A DNA stretch of 43,538 bases. It comes from Streptomyces luteolus (lineage in GTDB: Bacteria; Actinomycetota; Actinomycetes; Streptomycetales; Streptomycetaceae). The notes beneath the pieces were generated by a model. The model had not been told where the DNA came from. It did no database searches and saw only the letters and a list, made by a program, of their open reading frames with translations. Both the position numbers and the translations under genes were made by a program. How positions within the stretch are numbered: the stretch's first letter is position 1; each line of letters begins with the position of its first letter. Below are positions 29,645 to 39,948 of the stretch, piece after piece. The stretch lies in contig NZ_JASCIS010000061.1 in the NCBI RefSeq assembly GCF_029968015.1, positions 1-43,538 on the forward strand, read 5' to 3'.

Positions 29645-30511
29645 TCAGGCTTGTTCGCGGGCATAGGCCTTGGCCGCTTCCGAGATGAACTGCCGGGTCT
29701 GGTCCACATTGAGGGCTTGCGCCCGCAAGTGCTCGTACATGACGCTGTACTTCTGCACGTCGTTCGCCTTCTCCAGGTAGAGGTCGCTGGTCACGCCCTC
29801 GATGTAGACGACGCTGGAGTCGGCGGCGTCGGGGAACTCGAGAATCGCGTACTGGCCGTTCACGCCCGGGTGCGCGCCCATCGTGAACGGCATCACCTGC
29901 ACCGTGACGTGCGGCTCGTGCGACATCTCGACGAGATGCTCCAGCTGCTCGATCATCAGCTGCCGGTCGCCGACCACACGACGCAGCGCCGCCTCGTCGA
30001 GCACGGCCCAGAGCCGCAGCGGGGCCTCCCCGGAGTTGATCCGCTCCTGGCGCCGCATCCGGACCTGGACGCGCTTCTCGATGTCCGTGGTCGCGGTCTC
30101 CGGCAGCGCCCCGGCGATCAGCGCCTCGGCGTACGCGTGCGTCTGCAGCAGCCCGGGCACGACCTGCGGCTCGTACACGCGCAGCGAGGCCGCGTCCGTC
30201 TCCAGACCGATGTAGACGCTGTACGGAATGTCGCCGAAGGCGTGCCACCAGCCCTGCTGCCGGCTGTCCTTGGCCATCTGCATCAGCGACTCGACGACGC
30301 GGTGGTCCTCGACCTCGTACACCCCGCACAAGTCGCGGACATCGCGCTGGCTGATGCTGCGCCGGCCGTTCTCAAGGCGGCTGATCTTCGACTGGGAGAC
30401 GAGGAGTTTGTCCGCCACCTCCTCGGCCGTCATGCCTTTGAGCTCGCGGAGCCTGCGCAACTCCTGGCCCAATCGGCGTCGCCTGACGGTGGGATTGACA
30501 TTGGACGCCAC
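29645..30511 (-). CDS. Scr1-type HTH regulator (XRE N-terminus, DUF5753)
   Basis: 288 residues from GTG 30511 with GGAGG upstream. XRE helix-turn-helix at about residues 12-66 (LGQELRRLRELKGMTAEEVA, LLVSQSKISRLENGRRSI). DUF5753 follows: WWHAFGDIPYSVYIGLETDA, EPQVVPGLLQTHAYAEALI, LWAVLDEAALRRVVG and VTVQVMPFTMG. Likely binds DNA together with a DUF397 partner, here the downstream gene at 29207. Target genes unknown. Confidence 0.9.
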   Translation of the reverse strand: MASNVNPTVRRRRLGQELRRLRELKGMTAEEVADKLLVSQSKISRLENGRRSISQRDVRDLCGVYEVEDHRVVESLMQMAKDSRQQGWWHAFGDIPYSVYIGLETDAASLRVYEPQVVPGLLQTHAYAEALIAGALPETATTDIEKRVQVRMRRQERINSGEAPLRLWAVLDEAALRRVVGDRQLMIEQLEHLVEMSHEPHVTVQVMPFTMGAHPGVNGQYAILEFPDAADSSVVYIEGVTSDLYLEKANDVQKYSVMYEHLRAQALNVDQTRQFISEAAKAYAREQA

Positions 30512-30612
30512 GGGACGTGCACCTCCGGCTGCGGGCCTCTACTTTGCGTATCTACTGCTCAGCAGAGTGCCACCAACGAGTGTCATAGCGCTGGGAAACG
30601 GCGGATATGCGA

Positions 30613-30670
30613 GAGCGCGGGGCGGCGGCCGGTGTCGTCGTCCAGGACGACCGGCCACCACCCCGCGCTC
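30613..30670. terminator. Long bulged hairpin after GPP34 gene
   Basis: Outer arms GAGCGCGGGG (30613-30622) and CCCCGCGCTC (30661-30670), middle arms GGCCGG/CCGGCC, and an inner perfect GTCGTCC-A-GGACGAC. It lies in the 284-bp gap 30512-30795, which otherwise shows only a short GAGTGGTGC triplication (about 30719-30742) and no gene. Acts on transcription from the GPP34 gene. Confidence 0.65.
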
Positions 30671-30795
30671 CTGTGCGGCTCCCGAACCGGTCTCAGGGGG
30701 ACTACGGTGCGGTGTCGGTGGTGCGAGTGGTGCGAGTGGTGCGGAGGTGGGGCTTGTGGTGCGGTGGATCTCTTCCCGGGCGTACGAGCCGTGCC

Positions 30796-31551
30796 TCAGT
30801 GGGCGACCGCCCGTGCCATGGGACCTCGGCGTGGCTGCATCGGAATCCCGCTGCCGCCGGCCTCCTGGGCGGCCGCACGGTCCGGTTTGCGGGCCGTGGC
30901 CGTGGCCGGGGAGCGGCGGGGCTGGGCCGCCACTCCGTTCTGGACGTCCATGACGGCGTGCGCCACGAGGCCGCCCATCGGGTCGTGCCTGATCAGATCC
31001 CGGAGGCGGGAGCGCGACGAGCGCCCTTCGTTCCCGGGATACAGGTGCTTGCCGAGACCGACCGCATGGGCCAGCGCGGCGAGCGCCGCGGTCCGCGGGT
31101 CCGGCGGGACGCCGGTGCGGATCGCGGAGTCCAGCCGGGACCTGATCTCCCGGCTGATGGCCGTGTCCGTCGCCTGGTAGCGAGTCGTCGGCAGCACTCC
31201 GCACATCTGGCCCGCCACGGCATGCACCATGCCGCACCGCTCCAGATGCGAGAGATAGGTCTGGCGCAACCCCAGCCGGGGCCCGCCGATCCAGTGGACC
31301 GCGCGCACCGGTGCCCCGCGCCTGCGGAGTAGTTCCAGTGCACAGTCCAGTGTCGGATCTCCGGTCGGCCGTGGTACTACCACGGCGATACGATCCCCGT
31401 CTGGGGCTATCCGTCCGGCCAGAGCCAGCTCTACTAGCTGTGCTCCTGCCAGACCGAGGTCGAGCGACTGCGGCTGCGCTGTGGTACCCGTGGTCGGGTC
31501 CAGAGCGAGCAGCAGAAGCTCCTCCGGAATTGTTCTGCGGCTCCTGCCCAT
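30796..31551 (-). CDS. GPP34 (GOLPH3-like) phosphoprotein
   Basis: 251 residues; ATG 31551 with GGGAGG upstream. The GPP34 start is clear: TIPEELLLLALDPTTG, LDLGLAGAQLVELALAGRIA, VVVPRPTGDPTLDCALELL, and a helical C-terminal half with DLIRHDP. GPP34 proteins are widespread in Streptomyces and are related to the eukaryotic Golgi phosphoinositide-binding protein. Their bacterial role is uncertain, perhaps membrane association. The final 40 residues are Arg/Pro/Ala-rich and poorly conserved. Confidence 0.85.
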   Translation of the reverse strand: MGRSRRTIPEELLLLALDPTTGTTAQPQSLDLGLAGAQLVELALAGRIAPDGDRIAVVVPRPTGDPTLDCALELLRRRGAPVRAVHWIGGPRLGLRQTYLSHLERCGMVHAVAGQMCGVLPTTRYQATDTAISREIRSRLDSAIRTGVPPDPRTAALAALAHAVGLGKHLYPGNEGRSSRSRLRDLIRHDPMGGLVAHAVMDVQNGVAAQPRRSPATATARKPDRAAAQEAGGSGIPMQPRRGPMARAVAH

Positions 31552-31755
31552 CCATGCCTCCCCGCGTGGATGAATGACAGGGTGACCCCTCTCACATTGG
31601 TCTGTCGAGAGTGCGTGTCCGGTTCGTAATGGAACCGGGAGATATGTCGTTCTCGTCTAGCCCGGCGGGCAATCCCGCACACAGGACACTGGTACATGGT
31701 TCGGACACTGACGTAGCGCGCGAGTGTGGGCGCAAGGCGTATCGAGGAGGCATGG

Positions 31756-34242
<2,487 letters not shown>

Positions 34243-34278
34243 CCGGCCGCGACCGCGTAGCCGCGACCGCGTACGAGC

Positions 34279-34315
34279 GTGAGGGGGAGCCCTGTCCTTC
34301 AGGGCTCCCCCTCAC
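34279..34315. terminator. Strong hairpin terminator after carboxypeptidase
   Basis: 15-bp perfect arms GTGAGGGGGAGCCCT and AGGGCTCCCCCTCAC with a seven-base loop. A CCGCGACCGCGTA direct duplication precedes it (about 34247-34273). Confidence 0.88.
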
Positions 34316-34399
34316 GCGTCCCGTGCTAGCTTCGCGAGACCGGGGGGGGCGGGCGCCGAGACGGCCTGAACAGAGCGGATGACACGGGGAGTTCCAGCG

Positions 34400-36331
34400 G
34401 TGACTGCGGTGGGACCGGGGGCGGACTACAGGCCGGACGACGCGACGGCAGGCGCGGCCCCCGCACGCCGCCCCGAACTCCCCGGACCGCGCGCCACACC
34501 CCCTGAAGAGCGAGCCGCACCTTCCGAAGAGCGAGCCGCACCTACCGAAGAGTCCGAAGAGCGGGCGGGCCCGCGCCGCCGCCGGACCCGCCGGGTCTAC
34601 CGCCACCCCGTCCTCCTCACCTCCGCCCTCGCCTTCCTCGCGCACCTGCTCTGGATCTTCACCGTCGCCAACAGCGGCGGAGACCTCGCCGCGCAGGACG
34701 CCTGGGCCGAGTTCGCCGGGCGGCACCCGGACTCGGCGTACAACCTCGCCTGGTACGGCGGGATGCACCCCGTCTCGTACAGCGTTCTCTCGCCGTATCT
34801 GATGCATGTGCTCGGCGTGCGGACCACGATGACCGTCGCCGGGACCGTGTCGGCCGCGCTGCTCGCGCTCGTCCTGGTGCGGCTCGCCCGGGCCGGGGCC
34901 GTGCGGAAGCCGCTGCCGCCCGCGCTCGCCGGGGTCTTCGCGCTGTTCTGCAATGCCGCTTCGGGTCGGGTGACGTTCGGGCTCGGCCTGATGTTCGGGC
35001 TCGGCGCGGTCGCGGCGGTCTTCTGCCTGCCGTACCGCTTGCCGTACCGCCTGCCGTACCGCCTGCGGCACCCGCGCTGGGCCAAGGCCGCCGTCGCCGC
35101 GCCGCTCGCCGGTCTCGCGACGGCCGCGTCACCCGTCGCCGGACTCTTCGTCGGCCTGGTCGCGGTCGCGCTGTTCCTCCAGGGCAGGCGCCCGGCGGCG
35201 TACGTTCTCGGCCTCGCGCCGGTCGCCGTGGTGGCGCTGTCGGCCTGGCTGTTCCCGTTCTCCGGTACGCAGCCGATGCATCTGCTCTCGGCCGTGCTGC
35301 CGCTGTTCTTCGGCGCCGCCGTACTCGTCCTCGTACCGGCGCACTGGCGCACCGTGCGGCTCACCGCGGGCGTCTACGCCGTCGGCGTCGTCCTCGCCAC
35401 GGCGATCGACTCGCAGGTCGGGTCCAACATCACACGGCTTCCGATGCTGTTCGCCGGTGTCGTGCTGCTCGCCGCGCTGCCGTTCACGCGTCCGCGCAGC
35501 CGCAGGTGGTACGCGCTCGTGGTGTGCTGCGCCGGGCTCCAGGTGTGGATCGGCGTGAAGTCCGTGGACGACGTCGTACGCACCACGCCGCGCGCGGCCT
35601 GGGCCCGTGAACTCGCCCCGCTGGTCGACGCGTTGCAGGACGCCGACGCCGAGAAGGGCCGCGTCGAGGTCGTCCCCGCGCGCAGCCACCGCGAGGCCTC
35701 CGCGCTCGCCCCGTACGTCAACCTCGCCCGCGGCTGGAACCGCCAGGCCGACAGGGAACGCAACCCGCTCTTCTACGACGGCACCCTGAACGCCGCCAAC
35801 TACCGCGAGTGGCTGCGGCGTTGGGCCGTGCACTACGTCGTGCTGCCCAAGGACGAGCCGGACGGTGACGGCGGCGTGCGCGAACGGTGGCTCGTGCGGC
35901 AGGGCCAGCCGTATCTGAAGGAGATCTGGGGCGACGCCAACTGGCGGCTGTACGAGGTGAGAGACCCCATGCCGCTCGCCGACCCGCCCGCCACCGTGCG
36001 CCGTGCCGAGCAGGGCAGGTGGACGATCGACGTGAAGAGCGCGGGCCGCGTGCGCGTGCGGCTCCCGTACTCGCCCTGGCTGAAGCTCGTCGACGGCGAG
36101 GGCCGCGGCGTCCCGGCGCCGCGCGAGACGGAGGCGTCCGCGCGGCGCCCGGACGGACTGCCGAAGCGCTACGTCAACGTGGCCGGCTGCCTCGCCGAGA
36201 CCGAGGAGGACGAGTTCGGCGTCCGCTGGACCGAACTCCTCGCCCCACGCCCCGGCACCTACCGCCTGGCGTCCCCGTACGACATACCGCGCGGCACACC
36301 TTGCCCGGAGGAGCTGCGCGGGGTGCGCTGA
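34400..36331 (+). CDS. Multi-span membrane protein, glycosyltransferase-C-like or MFS-like
   Basis: 643 residues. GTG 34400 (VTAVGPG) has GGGGAG nine bases ahead and is preferred to the ATG at 34379, which has none. After a Pro/Glu-rich N-terminus with repeated EERAAP units come about ten hydrophobic helices (HPVLLTSALAFLAHLLWIF, TVAGTVSAALLALVLVRL and others), then a soluble C-terminal domain of about 250 residues (WLRRWAVHYVVLPKDEP, LKEIWGDANWRLYEV). An LPYR triplication (12-bp repeats) lies between helices. Helices followed by a soluble domain fit a polyprenyl-linked glycosyltransferase-like or related surface-sugar protein, but no catalytic motif could be confirmed. Confidence 0.7.
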   Translation: MTAVGPGADYRPDDATAGAAPARRPELPGPRATPPEERAAPSEERAAPTEESEERAGPRRRRTRRVYRHPVLLTSALAFLAHLLWIFTVANSGGDLAAQDAWAEFAGRHPDSAYNLAWYGGMHPVSYSVLSPYLMHVLGVRTTMTVAGTVSAALLALVLVRLARAGAVRKPLPPALAGVFALFCNAASGRVTFGLGLMFGLGAVAAVFCLPYRLPYRLPYRLRHPRWAKAAVAAPLAGLATAASPVAGLFVGLVAVALFLQGRRPAAYVLGLAPVAVVALSAWLFPFSGTQPMHLLSAVLPLFFGAAVLVLVPAHWRTVRLTAGVYAVGVVLATAIDSQVGSNITRLPMLFAGVVLLAALPFTRPRSRRWYALVVCCAGLQVWIGVKSVDDVVRTTPRAAWARELAPLVDALQDADAEKGRVEVVPARSHREASALAPYVNLARGWNRQADRERNPLFYDGTLNAANYREWLRRWAVHYVVLPKDEPDGDGGVRERWLVRQGQPYLKEIWGDANWRLYEVRDPMPLADPPATVRRAEQGRWTIDVKSAGRVRVRLPYSPWLKLVDGEGRGVPAPRETEASARRPDGLPKRYVNVAGCLAETEEDEFGVRWTELLAPRPGTYRLASPYDIPRGTPCPEELRGVR

Positions 36332-36373
36332 GGCCGGCTCCGGGGGCGGAGCCCGACAGGGGCGCGGGGTGGC
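36332..36373. repeat. Fragment of GC-rich intergenic repeat
   Basis: GGCTCC-GGGGGC-GGAGCC followed by GACAGGGGCGCGGGG between convergent genes resembles the inner part of the 6153-6363 element. Probably a much reduced copy acting as a terminator. Confidence 0.45.
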
Positions 36374-37243
36374 CTACCGGTTCTGTACCGGGAACGCGAT
36401 GTCGCACACCTCGTCCTGCGGGCCCGCCGCGTCCCAGTCCGCGAAGTAGATCTCCCGGCACGGCCCGGCGATCGTCAGGCCCTGCTCCGCGATCCATGCC
36501 TCGACCGCCTCGTACGCGGAGTTGATCTGCGGATGCGCGACCTGCGCCTTGGTGATCCGGGTGCGGACGAGCCGCGTCGCGGGCACGGTCCGGGCCCGGC
36601 CGCCGTGCCCGTTCGTCTCCGCCCAGGCACGTGCGGCGTCCGCGTCGGCGACCGGTACGCAGGACTCGGCCGGGCCGTCGCTCTCCTGGCTGACCTCCGC
36701 GTAGTACTGGACGAACGGCGCGTCCACGATGCCCCCGCACTGCTCCCGCGCGGCCTGCTCCAGGCGGCCGAGCGAGGCGCCGATGAACGCCGGCAGCTCG
36801 TGCGCGAGCGTGTGCCGGAACTCGCTGATCACCTGTTGCTCGGGTACGTCGACGGTCCTGATCTCGAACTTCTCGTACATCTCGGAACTCCTTCCGGTCA
36901 GGCGTCCACGGAGGTGATCCACGAGCGTCCGCTGCCCCGCCACCCGCTCCTCGACGGTTCTCCAGTACGCGGCGAGCGCCTCGGCCGCGACCGGGCCCGG
37001 CAGGTCCAGGAGCTGCCGGATGCGCGCGAGCGGCATGTCGAGCCGCCTGAGCAGCGTGATCAGCCGGGCCCGTGCCACCTGTGCGCCGCGGTAGTAGCGG
37101 TAGCCGGTGGCCTCGTCCACGTACGCGGGCGCGAGCAGCCCCTGCCGGTCGTAGAGCCGCAGCGCCTTGGGCGAGAGCCGGGCGCGGGCGGCGAAGACGC
37201 CGATGGTGAGGAGGGCGTCGTCGGGTGCTTGCGGTGCGTTCAC
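36374..37243 (-). CDS. MerR family regulator with GyrI-like effector domain
   Basis: 289 residues. N-terminal winged HTH (LTIGVFAARARLSPKALRLY then DRQGLLAPAYVDEATGYRYY), coiled-coil dimer helix (about 85-115), and a C-terminal GyrI-like small-molecule-binding domain (IRTVDVPEQQVISEFRHTLA ... YEAVEAWIAEQGLTIAGPCR). It is probably a multidrug sensor. It is divergent from an MFS drug exporter, and its promoter has the 19-bp spacer usual for MerR control, so self-activation and control of the exporter are likely. Confidence 0.9.
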   Translation of the reverse strand: MNAPQAPDDALLTIGVFAARARLSPKALRLYDRQGLLAPAYVDEATGYRYYRGAQVARARLITLLRRLDMPLARIRQLLDLPGPVAAEALAAYWRTVEERVAGQRTLVDHLRGRLTGRSSEMYEKFEIRTVDVPEQQVISEFRHTLAHELPAFIGASLGRLEQAAREQCGGIVDAPFVQYYAEVSQESDGPAESCVPVADADAARAWAETNGHGGRARTVPATRLVRTRITKAQVAHPQINSAYEAVEAWIAEQGLTIAGPCREIYFADWDAAGPQDEVCDIAFPVQNR

Positions 37244-37291
37244 GGGTTCATCCTCCGTGGCCGGGCGGCCGTTCCGCCCGGTCGGAGACTG

Positions 37292-37322
37292 AGCGTGGGG
37301 TCTGCCCCTGGGGCAAGGTCAA
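37292..37322 (-). promoter_or_regulatory. MerR-type promoter with 19-bp spacer
   Basis: On the minus strand TTGACC (37322-37317) and CACGCT (37297-37292) are separated by 19 bp that contain a perfect 6-1-6 dyad (TGCCCC T GGGGCA, 37303-37315). A long spacer with central dyad is the hallmark of promoters activated by MerR proteins. Confidence 0.6.
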
Positions 37323-37367
37323 GAACTCGGTGGACCGGGCGGCGCGCGGGCGGATAGCGTGCGCCGC

Positions 37368-37397
37368 ATGGCGAGCCCCGAGGCCTCCAGAGGCTAG
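37368..37397 (+). CDS. Putative nine-residue leader peptide of the MFS exporter gene
   Basis: ATG GCG AGC CCC GAG GCC TCC AGA GGC TAG encodes MASPEASRG. A candidate promoter (TGGACC at 37331-37336, TAGCGT at 37355-37360) would start transcription at or one base before the ATG, so the leader would be leaderless. Its stop codon lies within the start of the hairpin at 37396-37422. The arrangement fits ribosome-controlled attenuation, known for several Streptomyces antibiotic resistance genes. The peptide is too short for statistical support. Confidence 0.4.
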   Translation: MASPEASRG

Positions 37398-37422
37398 CCA
37401 CCGGACCACGCGTCCGGTGGCT
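37396..37422 (+). terminator. Attenuator-like hairpin before MFS exporter
   Basis: 11-bp perfect arms AGCCACCGGAC and GTCCGGTGGCT, five-base loop. It is within the 359-bp gap between divergent MerR and exporter genes, about 180 bp before the exporter start. A small alternative stem GCCTC/GAGGC overlaps the leader peptide codons upstream. Confidence 0.6.
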
Positions 37423-37473
37423 GTACGAGTGGTCCTTCCAGGCGTGCGCGCGCCGACGTCGTATGTCGTACAT

Positions 37474-37522
37474 CGCATGCCGCATGCCGCATGCCGCATG
37501 CCGCATGCCGCATGCCGCACGC
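37474..37522. repeat. 7-bp tandem array CGCATGC in exporter leader
   Basis: Six exact CGCATGC units and one variant (CGCACGC), each containing the 6-bp palindrome GCATGC. Located between the hairpin and the exporter gene. Confidence 0.92.
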
Positions 37523-37602
37523 CGACCCGTCGTACAGCCGAGGCCCACTCCCCTTCACCTCTCACCCCTGCCGCCCTCTGCGGGCAGGGCTGGAGTCTCG
37601 AC

Positions 37603-38853
37603 ATGCCTCGTGCACCTCGCATGCCCCGCATGCCCCGCAAGCCCCGCATGCCACGCAACGCCCGCATGCCCCTCACCGTCCATCTCCTCGGACTCGCCGT
37701 CTTCGCCATGGGCACGTCCGAGTTCATGCTCTCCGGGCTCGGCCCCGACATCGCCGCCGAGCTGCACGTCTCCGTCCCGACCGCGGCCACGCTGACCTCG
37801 GCGTTCGCCGTGGGGATGGTGGTCGGCGCCCCGGCGGCCGCGCTCCTCAGCCTGCGCTGGCCGCGCCGCCGGGCGCTGCTCGTCTTCCTCGGCGCCTTCC
37901 TGCTCACGCATGTCGCGGGCGCGCTGACGTCCAGCTTCGCGACGCTGCTCGCCCTGCGCTTCGTGGGGGCGCTCGCCAACGCCGGGTTCCTCGCGGTCGC
38001 CCTCGCTACGGCGGTCTCGCTCGTCCCGCCCGACGCCAAGGGGCGGGCGACGTCCGCGCTGCTCGGCGGGGTCACCGTGGCGTGCGTCGCGGGCGTGCCC
38101 GGTGGTGCGCTCCTCGCCCAACTGTGGGGCTGGCGCGCGGCGTTCTGGGCGGTGGCCGTGCTCTCACTGCCCGCACTCGTCGCCCTCGTACGGTCCGTAC
38201 CCGTCGGACACGCGGAGGGAGCGCCCCGCCCGGACGCCCGCCGCGAACTTGCCGCTCTGCGCGGCCGGGACCTCCGACGCACGCTGCTGCTCGGTGCGTT
38301 GGTCAACGGCGCGACGTTCTGCGCCTTCACCTACCTGGCCCCGCTCCTCACCGGCGTCACGGGCCTCGCCGCGTCCTGGGTGCCGGTGCTGCTCGCGCTG
38401 TTCGGCGTGGGCTCGTTCGTGGGCGTCACGCTCGGCGGCCGGTACGCGGACACGCATGCCGCGCGCCTGCTGACCGTCGGCACGCTCGCCCTCTGCGCGG
38501 GCTGGCCGCTGTTCGCCCTCACGTCGAGCTGGGCCCCGGCGACCCTGGCCCTCGCGTTCGTCCAGGGCGCCCTGTCGTTCGCCGTCGGCTCGACCCTGAT
38601 CTCCCGCATCCTGTACGCGGCCCCCGAGGCCCCGACCCTCGCCGGCGCCTACGCGACCTCATCCTTCAACATCGGCGCCGCCCTTGGCCCTTGGCTGGGC
38701 GGCCTGCCGGTCTCGGCGGGGGCCGGGTTCCGGGGACCTCTGTGGGTGAGCGCGGGGTTGGTGGCTGCCGCGGTGGGGGTGGGGGCGTTGCGGGCGTTGC
38801 GGGTTGCCGTACGGCGGGGGAGGGGGAAGGTGCGGGTGCGGGTTCGGACCTGA
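37603..38853 (+). CDS. MFS efflux transporter, Cmx/CmlR chloramphenicol type
   Basis: 416 residues, 12 predicted membrane helices. VHLLGLAVFAMGTSEFMLSG, SAFAVGMVVGAPAAALLSLR and RRRALLVFLGAFLLTH match the CmlR/Cmx chloramphenicol exporters of actinomycetes, proton-driven and in the plasma membrane. ATG 37603 has GGAG at seven to eight bases; it adds a 21-residue Met-Pro-Arg repeat tail (PRMPRMPRKPRMPRN) ahead of the usual start at M22 (37666). The tail arises from CGCATGCC-like DNA similar to the upstream array. Divergent MerR, a leader peptide and a hairpin suggest drug-induced control. Substrate is inferred from family only. Confidence 0.85.
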   Translation: MPRAPRMPRMPRKPRMPRNARMPLTVHLLGLAVFAMGTSEFMLSGLGPDIAAELHVSVPTAATLTSAFAVGMVVGAPAAALLSLRWPRRRALLVFLGAFLLTHVAGALTSSFATLLALRFVGALANAGFLAVALATAVSLVPPDAKGRATSALLGGVTVACVAGVPGGALLAQLWGWRAAFWAVAVLSLPALVALVRSVPVGHAEGAPRPDARRELAALRGRDLRRTLLLGALVNGATFCAFTYLAPLLTGVTGLAASWVPVLLALFGVGSFVGVTLGGRYADTHAARLLTVGTLALCAGWPLFALTSSWAPATLALAFVQGALSFAVGSTLISRILYAAPEAPTLAGAYATSSFNIGAALGPWLGGLPVSAGAGFRGPLWVSAGLVAAAVGVGALRALRVAVRRGRGKVRVRVRT

Positions 38854-38854
38854 C

Positions 38855-38931
38855 CGGGACGGTCGGCGGCCACCTGGTCCGGGCGAATCCGGGACGGTCG
38901 GCGGCCACCTGGTCCGGGCCAGGTGGCCGCC
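38855..38931. terminator. Duplicated 30-bp segment ending in a hairpin terminator
   Basis: Two identical 30-bp copies (38855-38884 and 38890-38919, 35-bp period, beginning CGGGACGGTCGGCGGCCACC). The second copy supplies the left arm GGCGGCCACCTGG (38900-38912), pairing with CCAGGTGGCCGCC (38919-38931). Sits between the convergent exporter and SDR genes. Confidence 0.8.
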
Positions 38932-38991
38932 TCACACAGGGGTCGGGATCAGTCTCGTACGGCCGGTGTCCGTGGCCGGTGGGCCGGGGAT

Positions 38992-39753
38992 TCAGTGGGC
39001 GGCGACGAGGCCCTGGGCGAAGCCGCCGTCGACGGCCAGCTCGACATTGGTGGTGAAGGTCGCGTCGGCGGCCAGGAAGAGCGAGGCCGCGGCGACCTCC
39101 TCGACCGTGCCGTTGCGCCCCAGCGGCGTGCTCTCGTCACCCTGCTGCTCGAACTCCCTGCGCTGCTCCTCCGTCAGACCGGCCACCCCCATCGTCGGCG
39201 TCTTGATGAAGCCGGGAGCGACCGAGTTCACCCGGATACGCCGGGGCAGCAACTCGGCCGCCAGTACGTGGGCCAGGGCGCGGGTGGCCTCCTTCGACGC
39301 GGAGTACGCGCTGAGCCCGGGGAAGACGACGTCGTTGGCGACCGTGGTGAACACGATCGATCCGCCGTCCTCGATCAGCGGGGCCAGAGCCTGGACGGTG
39401 AAGAAGACGCCCTTGGTGTTGACGGCGAACTGGCGGTCCCAGGACGTCTCCGTGACCTCCGCCAGCTCCGCGAACTCCGCGATGCCGTGGTTGACGAAGA
39501 GGTGGTCGACGCGGCCGAGCTTCTCCTGGGCGAGGTTGGCCAGGGCGGCGATGTCCGCCATGCTGGCCGCGTCGGAGCGTACGACGTGCGCCGCCTCGCC
39601 CTTGAGCTCCGACCGGGCCTCTTCGAGGGTCCGCTCACTGCGGCCCGTCAGGACGACCTCGGCGCCTTCGGCGAGCAGCGCCTTGACGATCGCCAGGCCC
39701 ATACCGTGCGTCCCGCCGGTGACGACGGCCTTCTTGCCCGTGAACCTGCTCAT
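38992..39753 (-). CDS. SDR family oxidoreductase
   Basis: 253 residues; ATG 39753 with AAGGAGT ahead. Rossmann TGGTHGMG, NADP-type GRS after beta-2 (VVLTGRSERTLEEA), VNHG in place of NNAG, and catalytic S/T-Y-K region (TTVANDVVFPGLSAYSASKE). C-terminal VELAVDGGFAQG. Likely NADPH-dependent reductase of a carbonyl compound. The upstream gap has the CGTAGCT array and the divergent AfsR/SARP-like gene, which may regulate it. Confidence 0.88.
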   Translation of the reverse strand: MSRFTGKKAVVTGGTHGMGLAIVKALLAEGAEVVLTGRSERTLEEARSELKGEAAHVVRSDAASMADIAALANLAQEKLGRVDHLFVNHGIAEFAELAEVTETSWDRQFAVNTKGVFFTVQALAPLIEDGGSIVFTTVANDVVFPGLSAYSASKEATRALAHVLAAELLPRRIRVNSVAPGFIKTPTMGVAGLTEEQRREFEQQGDESTPLGRNGTVEEVAAASLFLAADATFTTNVELAVDGGFAQGLVAAH

Positions 39754-39795
39754 GATGAATGACTCCTTCGGCTGGTTGTGCTCATGGCTTGTGCT

Positions 39796-39858
39796 CGTAG
39801 CTCGTAGCTCGTAGCTCGTAGCTCGTAGCTCGTAGCTCGTAGCTCGTAGCCCGTGGCT
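39796..39858. repeat. 7-bp tandem array CGTAGCT between divergent genes
   Basis: Seven exact CGTAGCT units (39796-39844) followed by CGTAGCC and CGTGGCT. Each unit contains AGCT. Located in the 195-bp gap between the SDR and the AfsR/SARP-like gene. Unit length is not a multiple of three and no reading frame depends on it. Confidence 0.95.
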
Positions 39859-39900
39859 CGTGGTTGCGGTTGCGGGAACGACTCTGCTGGGCGGCGCATT

Positions 39901-39944
39901 CGGTCTGCCTGCGGTCTGCTTTCGGTCCGCTTTCCGTACGCTGG
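39901..39944 (+). promoter_or_regulatory. Four direct repeats with 11-bp period (SARP-type site)
   Basis: CGGTCTGC (39901), CGGTCTGC (39912), CGGTCCGC (39923) and CCGTACGC (39934), each 11 bp apart, end four bases before the ATG at 39949. SARP regulators bind heptamer direct repeats spaced by one helical turn over the -35 region. TACGCT (39937-39942) could be the -10 of a leaderless transcript. Confidence 0.7.
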
Positions 39945-39948
39945 ACCG

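Noticed and set aside
29123..31180. 685-codon plus-strand open frame starting with a Val/Leu run
   Set aside because: It covers a 9-bp repeat, a terminator, and the antisense of DUF397, Scr1-HTH and GPP34 genes. The hydrophobic start is the translation of the repeat, not a signal peptide.
37463..37795. Plus-strand frame through the GCATGC array as a small protein
   Set aside because: Its repeated CRMPHAA text is only the translated 7-bp array, it has no ribosome binding site, and it runs out of frame into the exporter gene.
37474..39858. The 7-bp arrays considered as CRISPR or iteron-type origin repeats
   Set aside because: The units are contiguous with no spacers, far too short for CRISPR. 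No replication protein gene or AT-rich unwinding region is near, so an origin is not supported.
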